Assembly (NCBI GenBank): GCA_013215945.1
Contig: JABSOM010000001.1
Location: forward strand, 310,001-374,000
Length of the DNA: 64,000 nt
Origin: Campylobacteraceae bacterium
Lineage (GTDB): Bacteria; Campylobacterota; Campylobacteria; Campylobacterales; Arcobacteraceae
Reading direction: 5' to 3'
Below are positions 1 to 8,129 of this stretch, in pieces. Positions within the stretch are counted from its first letter, which is position 1, and every line of letters begins with the position of its first letter. The translations under genes and the position numbers were made by a program. The notes below the pieces were generated by a model, which was not told the origin of the DNA, did not search any database, and was given only the letters and a program-made list of their open reading frames with translations.

Positions 1-1
1 T

Positions 2-37
2 TTTGCAACACAAATCGAAAAATTTGTAAAAGAATAA
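2..37 (+). CDS. Possible C-terminal end of a truncated gene
   Basis: One forward frame reads FATQIEKFVKE followed by TAA, and it stops just before the convergent rhodanese gene. The start lies outside the window. Only 11 residues are visible, so the product cannot be named. It could equally be a chance open frame. Confidence 0.25.
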   Translation, partial: FATQIEKFVKE

Positions 38-51
38 TTCAGAATATTTAT

Positions 52-468
52 TTATTTTGAATTTATTTGAACACTTTTTAAGCCCTTGTCCAACCAACCG
101 TAATTAATTCCACCTTTTAAATCATATACCTTCGTATACTTTAATTGATCAGCCAACATATTACCAACAACTTTACTTCTATTTGCATGAGCACATATTA
201 AAACAAACTTTTGATCTTTTGTTTTTACGAGTTTTTTAAATTCATTAAGCCATGCATTAATATCATAATTTCCTTTTTCATCAAAAAAAGTTATTAACTT
301 ACTGCCTTTAATAATTCCATATTTTTTCCATTCATCTGCACGTCTAATATCAATTACAACTACACCCTTAGAGATATCTTCATGTAACTGGGTTTCATTC
401 ATAGTTTGCATTTTTGCATAAGCAATATTAAACGTTAAAAGCAATGTCAAGAGTAATTTTTTTATCAT
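52..468 (-). CDS. Periplasmic single-domain rhodanese-like protein
   Basis: The 138-residue protein starts with a Sec-type signal peptide (about residues 1-18, ending AYA) and continues as one rhodanese domain. The active-site loop has Cys92 and Arg97 in CAHANR, and VVVIDIRRADEWKKYG is the usual first strand and helix. Rhodanese domains carry sulfur as a cysteine persulfide or bind oxyanions. The loop is one of the six-residue kind, which suits sulfur transfer better than phosphatase activity. It lies 75 bp downstream of an ECF sigma factor on the same strand and may be the last gene of the LysE-sigma-rhodanese operon. Exported rhodaneses occur in sulfur metabolism and in thiol/metal stress. 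The substrate is not evident from sequence. Confidence 0.85.
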   Translation of the reverse strand: MIKKLLLTLLLTFNIAYAKMQTMNETQLHEDISKGVVVIDIRRADEWKKYGIIKGSKLITFFDEKGNYDINAWLNEFKKLVKTKDQKFVLICAHANRSKVVGNMLADQLKYTKVYDLKGGINYGWLDKGLKSVQINSK

Positions 469-543
469 ATAATTTCCTTTTAAATAAATACAGAAAACTA
501 TAGCGTTTTACTGTGCAAACTTTGTGTTAAACGTGGTAAATAT

Positions 544-1119
544 TTAACTATTAGAAATCTTTTTTTCTTGAACCAAAATACAATTTTCTTCATCTTTTAC
601 ATTGAGTTCCATATTTTTTGTAACTTTATTAATTTCAAGTTCACAACAATCAAATATCATATGTTTTAAAATATCTCTTCCTCTTTGTACTCTTGATTTT
701 GCACCTGCTAAGGTAATATTCTCATAATCAGCGAGCTCTTGTTGTGTTTTACCTTCAATTTCAGATATTTGAATAGCCGTTTTATATTTCTGCGGTAGTT
801 TTCCAATTAAATAACCCAAACAAAAAGAGAGCTCTTCTTTGAGTACTTCATCGCTGTTTTGAAATTCTTCATCCACCCATAAAGGAATTTCTTCTTTGCT
901 CTTATTTTTTCTGTAATAATCAATAATAGTATTTCTTGTAATTTGATATATCCATGCACGCATTTTTGTTATATCATTTAAGGTGTGCATTTTAGAGTGT
1001 ATTTTTATAAATACCTCATGTAAAACATCTTGTGCTGTTTCTTTATTAGATATTTTTGAGCTAATAAAACCCAAGAGTTGTTTGTGGTAGATTTTCCATA
1101 TTTCTTGCGTATCTTCCAT
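544..1119 (-). CDS. SigZ-like ECF sigma factor with cysteine-bearing tail
   Basis: The 191-residue protein has the ECF layout. Sigma region 2 lies at about residues 10-75 (AQDVLHEVFIKI, RAWIYQITRNTIIDYYRKN) and region 4 at about 105-155 (LPQKYKTAIQISEIEGKTQQELA, then a helix-turn-helix ending AKSRVQRGR). After region 4 a tail of about 35 residues carries Cys158-Cys159 and Cys180. Cys100 sits in the linker. The second sigma factor at 10789-11343 has cysteines at almost the same places. The start codon follows AAGGA, which overlaps the stop region of the upstream LysE gene (8-bp gap), so the two are probably translationally coupled. No anti-sigma gene is adjacent. Members of the SigZ-type group carry such tails. 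Direct sensing of metals or oxidants by the tail is an inference. Confidence 0.88.
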   Translation of the reverse strand: MEDTQEIWKIYHKQLLGFISSKISNKETAQDVLHEVFIKIHSKMHTLNDITKMRAWIYQITRNTIIDYYRKNKSKEEIPLWVDEEFQNSDEVLKEELSFCLGYLIGKLPQKYKTAIQISEIEGKTQQELADYENITLAGAKSRVQRGRDILKHMIFDCCELEINKVTKNMELNVKDEENCILVQEKKISNS

Positions 1120-1127
1120 CTTATTCC

Positions 1128-1718
1128 TTATTTGAGATTAACTACTAATAAATACACAGCAATTATAATCAATGATAAACCCATTATAGTATTTAATACT
1201 TTTAATTTAAATTCACTGTTAAATAAAATCGTAATCTTTTGCCCAAGAAATCCCCAAAAACTCAAAGACATATAACAAATAATAAAATAGATTAATATAA
1301 AAATCATTAAATTGTAACTTGAACTTGAAAACATAGATACCCCAGATACACAAGCCATCCATGCTTTAGGATTTAACCATTGTAAAATAAAACCTTCATA
1401 AAATTTAGGTTGATTCTTGTTATTATCTATTTGCACAGCTGCTTTTGAAGAGAGTATTTTAAAACCCATATAAGCAATAAAAACAGAACCTAAAACACTA
1501 AGGTAAGAAAAAATACTCGGGAATTCTTCAATCATATTAATAAAACCAAAAGCAATAAAAGCAAGCAAACACGTAAAACCAATCGTAGCACCTGAAAGAA
1601 AAGGAAAACTTGCTTTAAAACCATTGTTGATAGAAGAAGAAACAATTATTATATTAACTGGCCCTGGACTAATAGACATAACAAATGAGAAAACCATCAT
1701 TGCAAAAATAAGTGACAT
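1128..1718 (-). CDS. LysE/RhtB-family amino-acid exporter
   Basis: This 196-residue membrane protein has about six hydrophobic segments and the family N-terminal signature SPGPVNIIIVSSSINNG at about residues 17-33. The later segment QWLNPKAWMA is also typical. LysE/RhtB proteins export amino acids (lysine, threonine, homoserine, cysteine or O-acetylserine) across the inner membrane. The substrate here is not determined. An AAGGAAG ribosome site sits 5 bases before the ATG. It is the first gene of an operon with the ECF sigma factor, behind a promoter-like site shared with the 10.7-kb sigma locus. That suggests export of a small thiol or amino acid as part of the stress response. Confidence 0.85.
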   Translation of the reverse strand: MSLIFAMMVFSFVMSISPGPVNIIIVSSSINNGFKASFPFLSGATIGFTCLLAFIAFGFINMIEEFPSIFSYLSVLGSVFIAYMGFKILSSKAAVQIDNNKNQPKFYEGFILQWLNPKAWMACVSGVSMFSSSSYNLMIFILIYFIICYMSLSFWGFLGQKITILFNSEFKLKVLNTIMGLSLIIIAVYLLVVNLK

Positions 1719-1789
1719 TTACACTTCCTTAATACTAGTATACAAGAAGAAACAAATCAATTACATTTAATTTATAACTCTCTACTTAG

Positions 1790-1817
1790 TAGACGTAAAA
1801 AAAAACAAATAGATGCA
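1790..1817 (-). promoter_or_regulatory. ECF-type promoter of the LysE-sigma-rhodanese operon
   Basis: On the minus strand TGCATC (1817-1812) and CGTCTA (1795-1790) are separated by exactly 16 T-rich bases. The two divergent sites at 10682-10709 and 10741-10768 have the same architecture (TGCAAC-N16-CGTCTT). The expected start near 1783 would leave a leader of about 65 bases before the LysE ATG. The upstream half lies just inside the end of the neighbouring acetyltransferase gene's 3' flank. Confidence 0.5.
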
Positions 1818-1826
1818 AAAAAAGAT

Positions 1827-2552
1827 TTATTCTTTAATATAATTTTTCATAATAAAATCTTCCTTGAATCCCAAGCGTTTATAAATACCTAAACCCAAAA
1901 CAGAAGCTTGCAAGGTCATATAATTAATATCTTTTCTTTTTGCTATATTAATTGCTTCTAACATTATATTATATGCTAGACCATTACCTCTATGCTCTTT
2001 AGGAACACCCACTAAATGAACACCTAAAACATTATCGTGTTCATATAATAAAGCAGTACCAACAGGAAATTTATTTTTGTAAGCTAATAAAAGTGTAGCT
2101 TTGGGATTTTTGGCTACCTCTTTAATAATTTCATCATTGATTACATATGAAAAAGAAGAAGATGCAATATTTACCCAAGCAGATATATCTTCACTTTTAT
2201 TTATAACTTGAACATCTTCTTCACTGCTTTCAAAAGACTTTTGTGCTTTTAAATCTAAAGACATTCCAATTTGTTCAAAAGAAATTTTCATCTTGTTTTT
2301 TTCAAATAACGCTATGTAATCGTCGTAGAAAGGATCTTTATTCCATAAAGGAATAGCTAATGTTCTCTCATTATTTTTAGCTTCATGTATTGCATTTAAT
2401 AAATCATTTTGTGAATAATCATATTCAAACCACAATTTATTAGGCCATGATTTAGAGAATTTCAAATTATTTTTTCTTTTATCTATGCCCATTAATGAAA
2501 ATAATGCAAGCAGATTATTGATGTTTTTTTCATTGATATTTACGGTATTCAT
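1827..2552 (-). CDS. GNAT-family N-acetyltransferase
   Basis: The 241-residue protein has a C-terminal GNAT domain at about residues 115-240, with the acetyl-CoA loop VPKEHRGNGLAYNIMLEA and the final strand region LGIYKRLGFKEDF. The N-terminal 110 residues are less recognisable and may be a degenerate second GNAT fold. The acceptor is unknown. It starts 2 bp after the DMT exporter gene stops, so it is co-transcribed with that gene and probably with the Crp-type regulator upstream. Confidence 0.8.
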   Translation of the reverse strand: MNTVNINEKNINNLLALFSLMGIDKRKNNLKFSKSWPNKLWFEYDYSQNDLLNAIHEAKNNERTLAIPLWNKDPFYDDYIALFEKNKMKISFEQIGMSLDLKAQKSFESSEEDVQVINKSEDISAWVNIASSSFSYVINDEIIKEVAKNPKATLLLAYKNKFPVGTALLYEHDNVLGVHLVGVPKEHRGNGLAYNIMLEAINIAKRKDINYMTLQASVLGLGIYKRLGFKEDFIMKNYIKE

Positions 2553-2554
2553 TA

Positions 2555-2995
2555 TTAACCTTTATTAATTAAAAAAATTGCCATTAACATTAAAACAACT
2601 CCTAATATTTTACTTGTTCCAAGTGTAGTAACAGGTAAGTCAAACCATCCAAAATGGCCACAAACAACTGAAAAAAACAGTTGTCCCGCAAGTGAGAAAG
2701 AAACCAAAGGCAAAATACCAATTTTAGGAATTAAATAATAAAATAAAGCCAAAGCACAAGCAGATAAAAAAGAACCTGAAAACCACAAGTACCAAGGGAC
2801 CTCTTTTATAAGGGCAATACTTGGATACTCTTTTACATATACATAAAAAGCCAAAGTAGTAAAAACAAAACTACCCCCAAAAGCTATCAGCGTAGCTAAT
2901 AAAGAGTTTTGTAACAATTGCCCCAAGGACGAATTAAGTGTTGCTTGTATTGCTAAAGCAATACCTGCTAAAAATGCAAAAACCATTAAAATCAT
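2555..2995 (-). CDS. DMT-superfamily (DUF606/YdcZ-type) small membrane transporter
   Basis: The 146-residue protein has about five hydrophobic helices. The opening MVFAFLAGIALAIQATLNSSLG and the later segments LPLVSFSLAGQLFFSVVCGHFGWFDLP and GVVLMLMAIFLINKG match the DUF606/YdcZ half-size family of drug/metabolite transporters, which usually work as dimers. The substrate is unknown. It lies between a Crp/Fnr-type regulator and an acetyltransferase, with tight spacing to the latter. Confidence 0.8.
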   Translation of the reverse strand: MILMVFAFLAGIALAIQATLNSSLGQLLQNSLLATLIAFGGSFVFTTLAFYVYVKEYPSIALIKEVPWYLWFSGSFLSACALALFYYLIPKIGILPLVSFSLAGQLFFSVVCGHFGWFDLPVTTLGTSKILGVVLMLMAIFLINKG

Positions 2996-3058
2996 ATTTA
3001 TCCTTTCTTAAAAGAAGTATATAATTTTTAGTTTTTTATATCATGTACATATGTTGAT

Positions 3059-3661
3059 TTATTGTTGTTTTTTTCTAATTCTACTTAATTGAGTAGGCGT
3101 AATACCTAAGTGAGATGCAATATGAAATTGAGAAAGTCTTGCTCCCAAAGAAGAATAATTCATTAAAAAATCCTCATATCTTTCCTGGGCATCGTCTTGT
3201 ACAATAGATACTTCTCTTGCATCTTTATGTATCAACCAGTTTTTTTCAAGATAATATATTTGAAATAATTTTAAATCATTTGCCTGTATTAATAATTGTC
3301 TGTACGCTTTAAAATCAATATGTATAATTAAAGAGTTTTCTAAAGCTTGGATTTCAAATAAGGAAAAAGAATTTGTAAGTAAAGCAACCATAGAACCAGG
3401 ATACGTACCCTCATCAAAAAAGTTTTTATTGTATTCTTTTCCTTTATCATCAATTATATAAGAGCGCAACAAACCCTTATATACAAAAGAAAAATACTTA
3501 GGTACATCATTAATAGAACAAATAACATCTCCTTTTTTAATTTCTTCAAAAAAAGAAATATCTAAAAGGCTTTTCCATGTTTCAGGGGAAAGAGGAAAAT
3601 AACTGTTCATGCTCTCTTGCAGCATATTAAAGGCTAGTTTTGCAGTGGGATTATCGTTCAT
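3059..3661 (-). CDS. Crp/Fnr-family transcriptional regulator
   Basis: The 200-residue protein has an N-terminal cyclic-nucleotide-binding-like barrel at about residues 25-140 (FFEEIKKGDVICSINDVPKYFSFVYKGLLRSYIID). A helix-turn-helix at the very end (LSQFHIASHLGITPTQLSRIRKK) is the type seen in small Crp-like proteins. The canonical cAMP pocket residues are not obvious and there are no Fnr-type cysteines. It is the first gene of a probable three-gene unit with the DMT exporter and GNAT genes, and so is a likely local regulator. Confidence 0.85.
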   Translation of the reverse strand: MNDNPTAKLAFNMLQESMNSYFPLSPETWKSLLDISFFEEIKKGDVICSINDVPKYFSFVYKGLLRSYIIDDKGKEYNKNFFDEGTYPGSMVALLTNSFSLFEIQALENSLIIHIDFKAYRQLLIQANDLKLFQIYYLEKNWLIHKDAREVSIVQDDAQERYEDFLMNYSSLGARLSQFHIASHLGITPTQLSRIRKKQQ

Positions 3662-3694
3662 TATAATCCTTACTTAAGTAAAAAATCAATGGAT

Positions 3695-4339
3695 TTATAC
3701 GTAAAACGAAGTTGGAGTATAGTTGTTAGTATCGTTTAAAATCTGACTTAAAGAATTTTGTACTACTTTTTGTACATTTTCTTTTGATAAATCATTTTCA
3801 TTTTCATTGTATTTTTCAAAAAGTTCTAAAACTTTGTCTTTAGAATTTTCATTTAAGGCTACAATTTTGCTGCTTAGGTCTAAGATTTCTTCAAAAGACG
3901 TATTTTCGGATCTTGAAGATAGAGGTTCTTCTTCCTCTTTATTTTCTTTTTCATTTGCATCTAATAAATCCAATAAAATTTGAGTAAGTTCTTCTTCCTC
4001 TTCTACTGTATCAGCAGGAGGAGGAGGTGGTGGAGCACCTGCACCTCTTGAATCAAAAGAATTAGCAGATATTCCAGTAACTGCTGCTAGTTCCCCAATT
4101 TGGGAAGCAGAAAAACCCGCATCAGATATTGCATTGGCTAAATCCCGTGAAGGAGTGATTCCTGCTTGTGAAAAGTTTGCTACTATTTCAAGTGCATCAG
4201 CATCACTTAAAGCAGATGAATCATAGTCTTCTAGAACAGATGATACATACGCTAATTGATCTTCTTTTAATTCTTGTTTCGGTTGTACAGTAGATGCACT
4301 TTGAATCAGAGAAGCACTTGAAGATATCGCAGAAATCAT
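3695..4339 (-). CDS. Unknown acidic low-complexity protein with poly-proline stretch
   Basis: I do not recognise this 214-residue protein. It begins with a Ser/Ala-rich segment (MISAISSSASLIQSAST). Residues 30-95 could form small helical repeats (DADALEIVANFSQAGI, RDLANAISDAGFSASQIGELAAVTGI). A run of six prolines at about 102-107 follows, then long acidic stretches (VEEEEELTQ, NEKENKEEEEP). There is no signal peptide or membrane helix. The gene is monocistronic, with a ribosome site AAGGACAAC before the ATG. Composition suggests a flexible, possibly secreted or surface-associated protein, but no function can be assigned. Confidence 0.7.
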   Translation of the reverse strand: MISAISSSASLIQSASTVQPKQELKEDQLAYVSSVLEDYDSSALSDADALEIVANFSQAGITPSRDLANAISDAGFSASQIGELAAVTGISANSFDSRGAGAPPPPPPADTVEEEEELTQILLDLLDANEKENKEEEEPLSSRSENTSFEEILDLSSKIVALNENSKDKVLELFEKYNENENDLSKENVQKVVQNSLSQILNDTNNYTPTSFYV

Positions 4340-4758
4340 AGTTGTCCTTTTTGTTTATATAGTATACAACAAAAAACGTATAAAAGATAATCTAATTTGT
4401 AATAAGTCCCCCTATTTCAAGCTTTTCAATAAAAGCAAGAGCATATACTAAAACAATAGTATTTTTTATTCTTACTTGTAAAGAGATGCAACATTTTTCA
4501 TTCTTATTTTTAGAAAAAAATAAATATTATTTTATTAGAATTAAAAGCAATAAAGAAGCAAACATTTTAAATTATTTTTACTTTTTTTATGAGATAAAAT
4601 TAAAAATAATATTAATTTTTCTAAAAAACTATGATATAATCGTAGTTAAAATTATAATATTAAAATAAATAATATTAATTGCATATTTTATTTATTAACA
4701 TATATATAAAATATAAATATTATTTTTTAATGTATTTGTCTTAAAAAGAGAGATTTTC
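4340..4758. other. Very AT-rich intergenic region
   Basis: This stretch of about 420 bp between divergent genes is extremely AT-rich, especially 4500-4740. I see no convincing gene, RNA or repeat. It must hold the promoters of both flanking genes, but the composition makes -10-like sequences uninformative. Confidence 0.5.
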
Positions 4759-5220
4759 ATGTACCAAGAGAAGAATAAAAAACAGTTAAATATATGTTTT
4801 GGGTCAAAGATAATACCTTCTACATTAAAAGAAATATTTGATGAGGAATTTAACAGTATCATAACTTATTCACAAAAAAGTGCTTTAAAGGATTTTATAA
4901 AGTTTAGTCATATTGACATAGTATTATTTAATAAAGATCAAAGTCCTAATCTTTATGAAGAGTTAATAAAACTTAGGAAATCTTATCCTGATTTATTGAT
5001 TTTTATATGTGCAGAAACATTTACACCGGATGATTTAGTACAATGTATAGATTTAAAAATTGATGGACGTTTATTGAATAACTATAAAAAAGAGATTCTT
5101 AAAGAGATTGTATTGTTGCGTTCAATAAAATACCTTCAACAACAAAAACATATAAGAAAATATCTTGAGAAACAAAGTATTTTGTCGAAAAAAAAAAGAA
5201 GTTTTTTTTCTACAAAATGA
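4759..5220 (+). CDS. Response-regulator-like receiver protein with degenerate acidic pocket
   Basis: The 153-residue protein has the alternating strand/helix pattern of a receiver domain (LNICFGSK, DIVLFNKDQSPNLYEELIKLRKSYPDLLIFICAETFTPDDLVQCIDLKIDGRLL). At the position of the phospho-acceptor aspartate the strand reads DIVLFNKD, and the usual paired acidic residues after strand 1 are absent. It is therefore probably not phosphorylated in the usual way. The C-terminal 35 residues are basic and helical. It stands alone, after a GAGAG ribosome site, and no output domain is attached. Confidence 0.6.
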   Translation: MYQEKNKKQLNICFGSKIIPSTLKEIFDEEFNSIITYSQKSALKDFIKFSHIDIVLFNKDQSPNLYEELIKLRKSYPDLLIFICAETFTPDDLVQCIDLKIDGRLLNNYKKEILKEIVLLRSIKYLQQQKHIRKYLEKQSILSKKKRSFFSTK

Positions 5221-5228
5221 AAGACCTA

Positions 5229-5525
5229 TTAAATGTTTATTTTAACCAGTCTTTTTACTTCTAATAATTCAAGTTTTTCAGCCGCTTTTCTAACAAAGTC
5301 TAAAAAATGCTCTGTTTGCATATGTGCATCCAAGGCTTCTTGACTTTCCCATGTTTCTACAAATACAAAAGAATATTTATCGTCTTCATCACTGTGTAAA
5401 TCATATTGAATACACCCCTCATCATTTGCCTGGGTATATTTATATACTTTTAAAAGTTCCTCATACACATCTAAATAAAACTCTTCTTTAATTTTTACTT
5501 TTGCTACAACTACTACTTGGCTCAT
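5229..5525 (-). CDS. ABM-type (antibiotic biosynthesis monooxygenase) domain protein
   Basis: The 98-residue protein is a single dimeric alpha/beta-barrel domain of the ABM/YgiN type. Signature parts are VVVVAKVKIKEE, NDEGCIQYDLHSDEDDKYSFVFVETWESQEALDAHMQTEHF and a final strand. YgiN-like members act as quinol monooxygenases, but many have no known substrate. The gene is 11 bp downstream of the M32 carboxypeptidase gene and probably shares its transcript. Confidence 0.85.
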   Translation of the reverse strand: MSQVVVVAKVKIKEEFYLDVYEELLKVYKYTQANDEGCIQYDLHSDEDDKYSFVFVETWESQEALDAHMQTEHFLDFVRKAAEKLELLEVKRLVKINI

Positions 5526-5536
5526 ATTATTCCTTT

Positions 5537-7027
5537 TTATTGATTGTTATATAAATATCTGTTTTCTAAGTGTTTTTTAAAATATTTTGGATTTAACACT
5601 TCCCCTGTTGCTTCTTTGATTAAATCATTTGTTTCTAAAGAACTTGCTTTTTGCCAAATGTTTTGTCTTAACCAAGCCTGTACTTGTGAAAAATCCCCTT
5701 TTGCTATTTCTTCATTGATATTAGGATGTATTTTTTTAACACTTGCAAATTCTTGTGCGGCATACATAGCTCCTAGCGTATAAGAAGGAAAGTATCCAAT
5801 TAAACCTTCTGTCCAATGAACATCTTGCATACAACCATTTTTAAAATTATCTTTTGTGCTTAATCCCAAAGAAGCTTGCATTTTTTCATTCCACATATCA
5901 GGAATATCACTTGCTTGCGCTTCATTATTCATCAACGCTCTCTCAATTTCATAACGAAGAATTACATGAGAAGCATAAGTAACCTCATCTGCATCTACTC
6001 TAATATAAGCAGGTTTAACGCGAGAATATATTTTACATAAATTATCTAACTCTAGGGCTTTGTTATTTCCAAAAGCTTCTATAATAAAAGGCTGAATAGA
6101 TTTTAAAAAAGCAGAGCTTCGTCCCATTTGCATTTCAAAAAATAAACTTTGGCTTTCATGTATTCCCATTGACCTTGCATGGGCGATGGGAAGGCCTAAG
6201 AGTTCTTTTGGTAAAGCTTGTTCATAAGAAGCATGTCCTGTTTCATGAATAGTCCCCATCAAACTTTGAATAAAATCATCTTCACTATACCTTGTAGTCA
6301 TTCTTACATCTTCTGGAACTCCCCCACAAAAAGGATGAGTTGAAATATCTATTCTTCCTTTATTAAAATCAAAGCCCAAGTGTTTCATAACTTTAATACC
6401 CAGCTCTTTTTGAGCTTCAATGACATAAAGTCCTTCGGGTTTTATATAGTTTTGTGATTTTTGTTTTTCGACAATATTTTCAATCAAACTTGGTAACCAC
6501 GTTTTAACTTCAGAAAAAATACCATCTAAGGTTTCACTTCTCATTCCTGGTTCAAATAAATCCATTAAAGAATCATAAGGACTTAAACCTGTAGCTTCAC
6601 TCCTAATATTGGCTTCTTCACGTGAGAGTTTAATAACTTCTTCTAAGTTAGGTAAAAAACCTTTCCAATCATTATTAATTCTTTGTTCTCTCCAGGCATG
6701 TCCACATTTAGAATGGGCCAGACTTTGTGCTTTTTGTAAATCACTTGGTAGCGTTGTTTCCAGTGTATAACTTCGCTTCATTTCACGTAAAGATGCTTTT
6801 TCCAAAGTACTTAAGTTTTCACCTTGTGCATCGTTTAATAAAAGCCCAATGTCCCTATCTGTACTAATATCATGCAAAAGTACTCCAAACTCAGCCATAG
6901 CTTTAGCACGTGCTTCATTTGAGCCACTTGGCATCATAGCTTGTTGATCCCAGCCTACAATAGAAGCCATATGGGATAAATGATGAATTCGTTCATATTT
7001 AGAAACTAATTTTTGATATGCACTCAT
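5537..7027 (-). CDS. M32-family metallocarboxypeptidase (Taq-type)
   Basis: The 496-residue length is normal for the family. The zinc motif HETGH at residues 261-265 is followed by the second-ligand helix (ARSMGIHESQSLFFEMQMGR), and the family motif YIRVDADEVTYASHVILRYEIE lies at about 340-360. It is cytosolic, with no signal peptide. It removes C-terminal residues from peptides and probably serves peptide turnover. The gene is followed immediately by the ABM-domain gene. Confidence 0.95.
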   Translation of the reverse strand: MSAYQKLVSKYERIHHLSHMASIVGWDQQAMMPSGSNEARAKAMAEFGVLLHDISTDRDIGLLLNDAQGENLSTLEKASLREMKRSYTLETTLPSDLQKAQSLAHSKCGHAWREQRINNDWKGFLPNLEEVIKLSREEANIRSEATGLSPYDSLMDLFEPGMRSETLDGIFSEVKTWLPSLIENIVEKQKSQNYIKPEGLYVIEAQKELGIKVMKHLGFDFNKGRIDISTHPFCGGVPEDVRMTTRYSEDDFIQSLMGTIHETGHASYEQALPKELLGLPIAHARSMGIHESQSLFFEMQMGRSSAFLKSIQPFIIEAFGNNKALELDNLCKIYSRVKPAYIRVDADEVTYASHVILRYEIERALMNNEAQASDIPDMWNEKMQASLGLSTKDNFKNGCMQDVHWTEGLIGYFPSYTLGAMYAAQEFASVKKIHPNINEEIAKGDFSQVQAWLRQNIWQKASSLETNDLIKEATGEVLNPKYFKKHLENRYLYNNQ

Positions 7028-7090
7028 GTATTTTCCTAAGTAAGTTTTAAAGGAATTTTATCATATCAAGCTTCATTTTTAAATTAAATT

Positions 7091-8047
7091 CTAAGTATTT
7101 AAATAACAATTTTTTTCATTGTCTTTACAACTTAAGGTATCGCTTTGAATAAGTATATGATTAAAACCCAAATCTTTTAGTTTGGCTCTAATTTTATTGT
7201 TTATTTTTTCAACTTCTTCCAGAGATAGTTCTTTGTTTTTTAAAACCAAATGAAAAGAAATAAAAGAATATTTTGAGCTTGGTTTTATTATATGCAAATC
7301 ATGATACTCTTCTATGTTTTCATGGCATAAAATCAACTTATCTAAATCTTCTTCTTTTATATTAGTAGTATTCACATCCATTAAAGATAAAAAACTTTTT
7401 TTCAATAAAGAATAAGAATGAAAAAGAATATAAACAGAAAAAACAATGGTTAAAACAGAATCAATATAATAAATCTCATAAAAATAAATAAAAATCCCAG
7501 CAATAACAACACCTAAAGAGATTAAAGCATCACTTAACATATGCAAATAAGCTGATTTAATATTCGCATCTTCATGGTGATGCTCATGTTTATGTCCATG
7601 TGTTTCTGCTTGTGTTGCTTCATCTGAATGATCATGTGAAGAACAAGAAGATACACCCATTCCATTTAAGATATAAGCAGAGATTCCATTAGCAATAAAA
7701 GCAATAAAGCCAACAGTAATCATATATAAAGGCTCTATTACCAAAGGATTAAAAAAACGCTCAATTGCTACATATATCATTACAAACATAGTGATATATA
7801 AAAACAAGGTATTTACAAAAGCAGCCATCATTTCTGCTCGTATATAACCAAAAGTAAATTTATAAGAAAACTTCTTAGATCCTAGTTTTAAAGCAATATA
7901 CGTAATAATAACAGCTAAAACATCCCCTGTATTATGCAAAGCATCAGCGATTAAAGCAAAAGAGTTAGAGATAAAACCAAAGACCACTTCACAAATAATA
8001 ATAATTACATTAAAAACAATAATTAATAAAATCTTTTTTTCGTTCAT
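7091..8047 (-). CDS. Cation diffusion facilitator (zinc-type) exporter
   Basis: The 318-residue protein has six membrane helices. The metal site uses the HxxxD pairs His38/Asp42 in helix 2 and His169/Asp173 in helix 5, the arrangement of zinc/cadmium CDF proteins such as CzcD and ZitB. A histidine-rich cytosolic loop lies at about residues 138-160 (SHDHSDEATQAETHGHKHEH). The C-terminal 90 residues form the usual ferredoxin-like cytosolic domain. It exports divalent metal in exchange for protons. It stands alone on its strand. Confidence 0.93.
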   Translation of the reverse strand: MNEKKILLIIVFNVIIIICEVVFGFISNSFALIADALHNTGDVLAVIITYIALKLGSKKFSYKFTFGYIRAEMMAAFVNTLFLYITMFVMIYVAIERFFNPLVIEPLYMITVGFIAFIANGISAYILNGMGVSSCSSHDHSDEATQAETHGHKHEHHHEDANIKSAYLHMLSDALISLGVVIAGIFIYFYEIYYIDSVLTIVFSVYILFHSYSLLKKSFLSLMDVNTTNIKEEDLDKLILCHENIEEYHDLHIIKPSSKYSFISFHLVLKNKELSLEEVEKINNKIRAKLKDLGFNHILIQSDTLSCKDNEKNCYLNT

Positions 8048-8129
8048 ATTTTTTCCTTATGTATACGCTATTTTATATAATTTAGAATTAATAAAAACTT
8101 AACATATACAAAAAATATAGGAATACTAC

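Noticed and set aside
4486-4668. Forward 60-codon open frame rich in Ile, Lys, Phe and Tyr
   Set aside because: Its composition is what extreme AT richness produces by chance, and no ribosome site precedes it.
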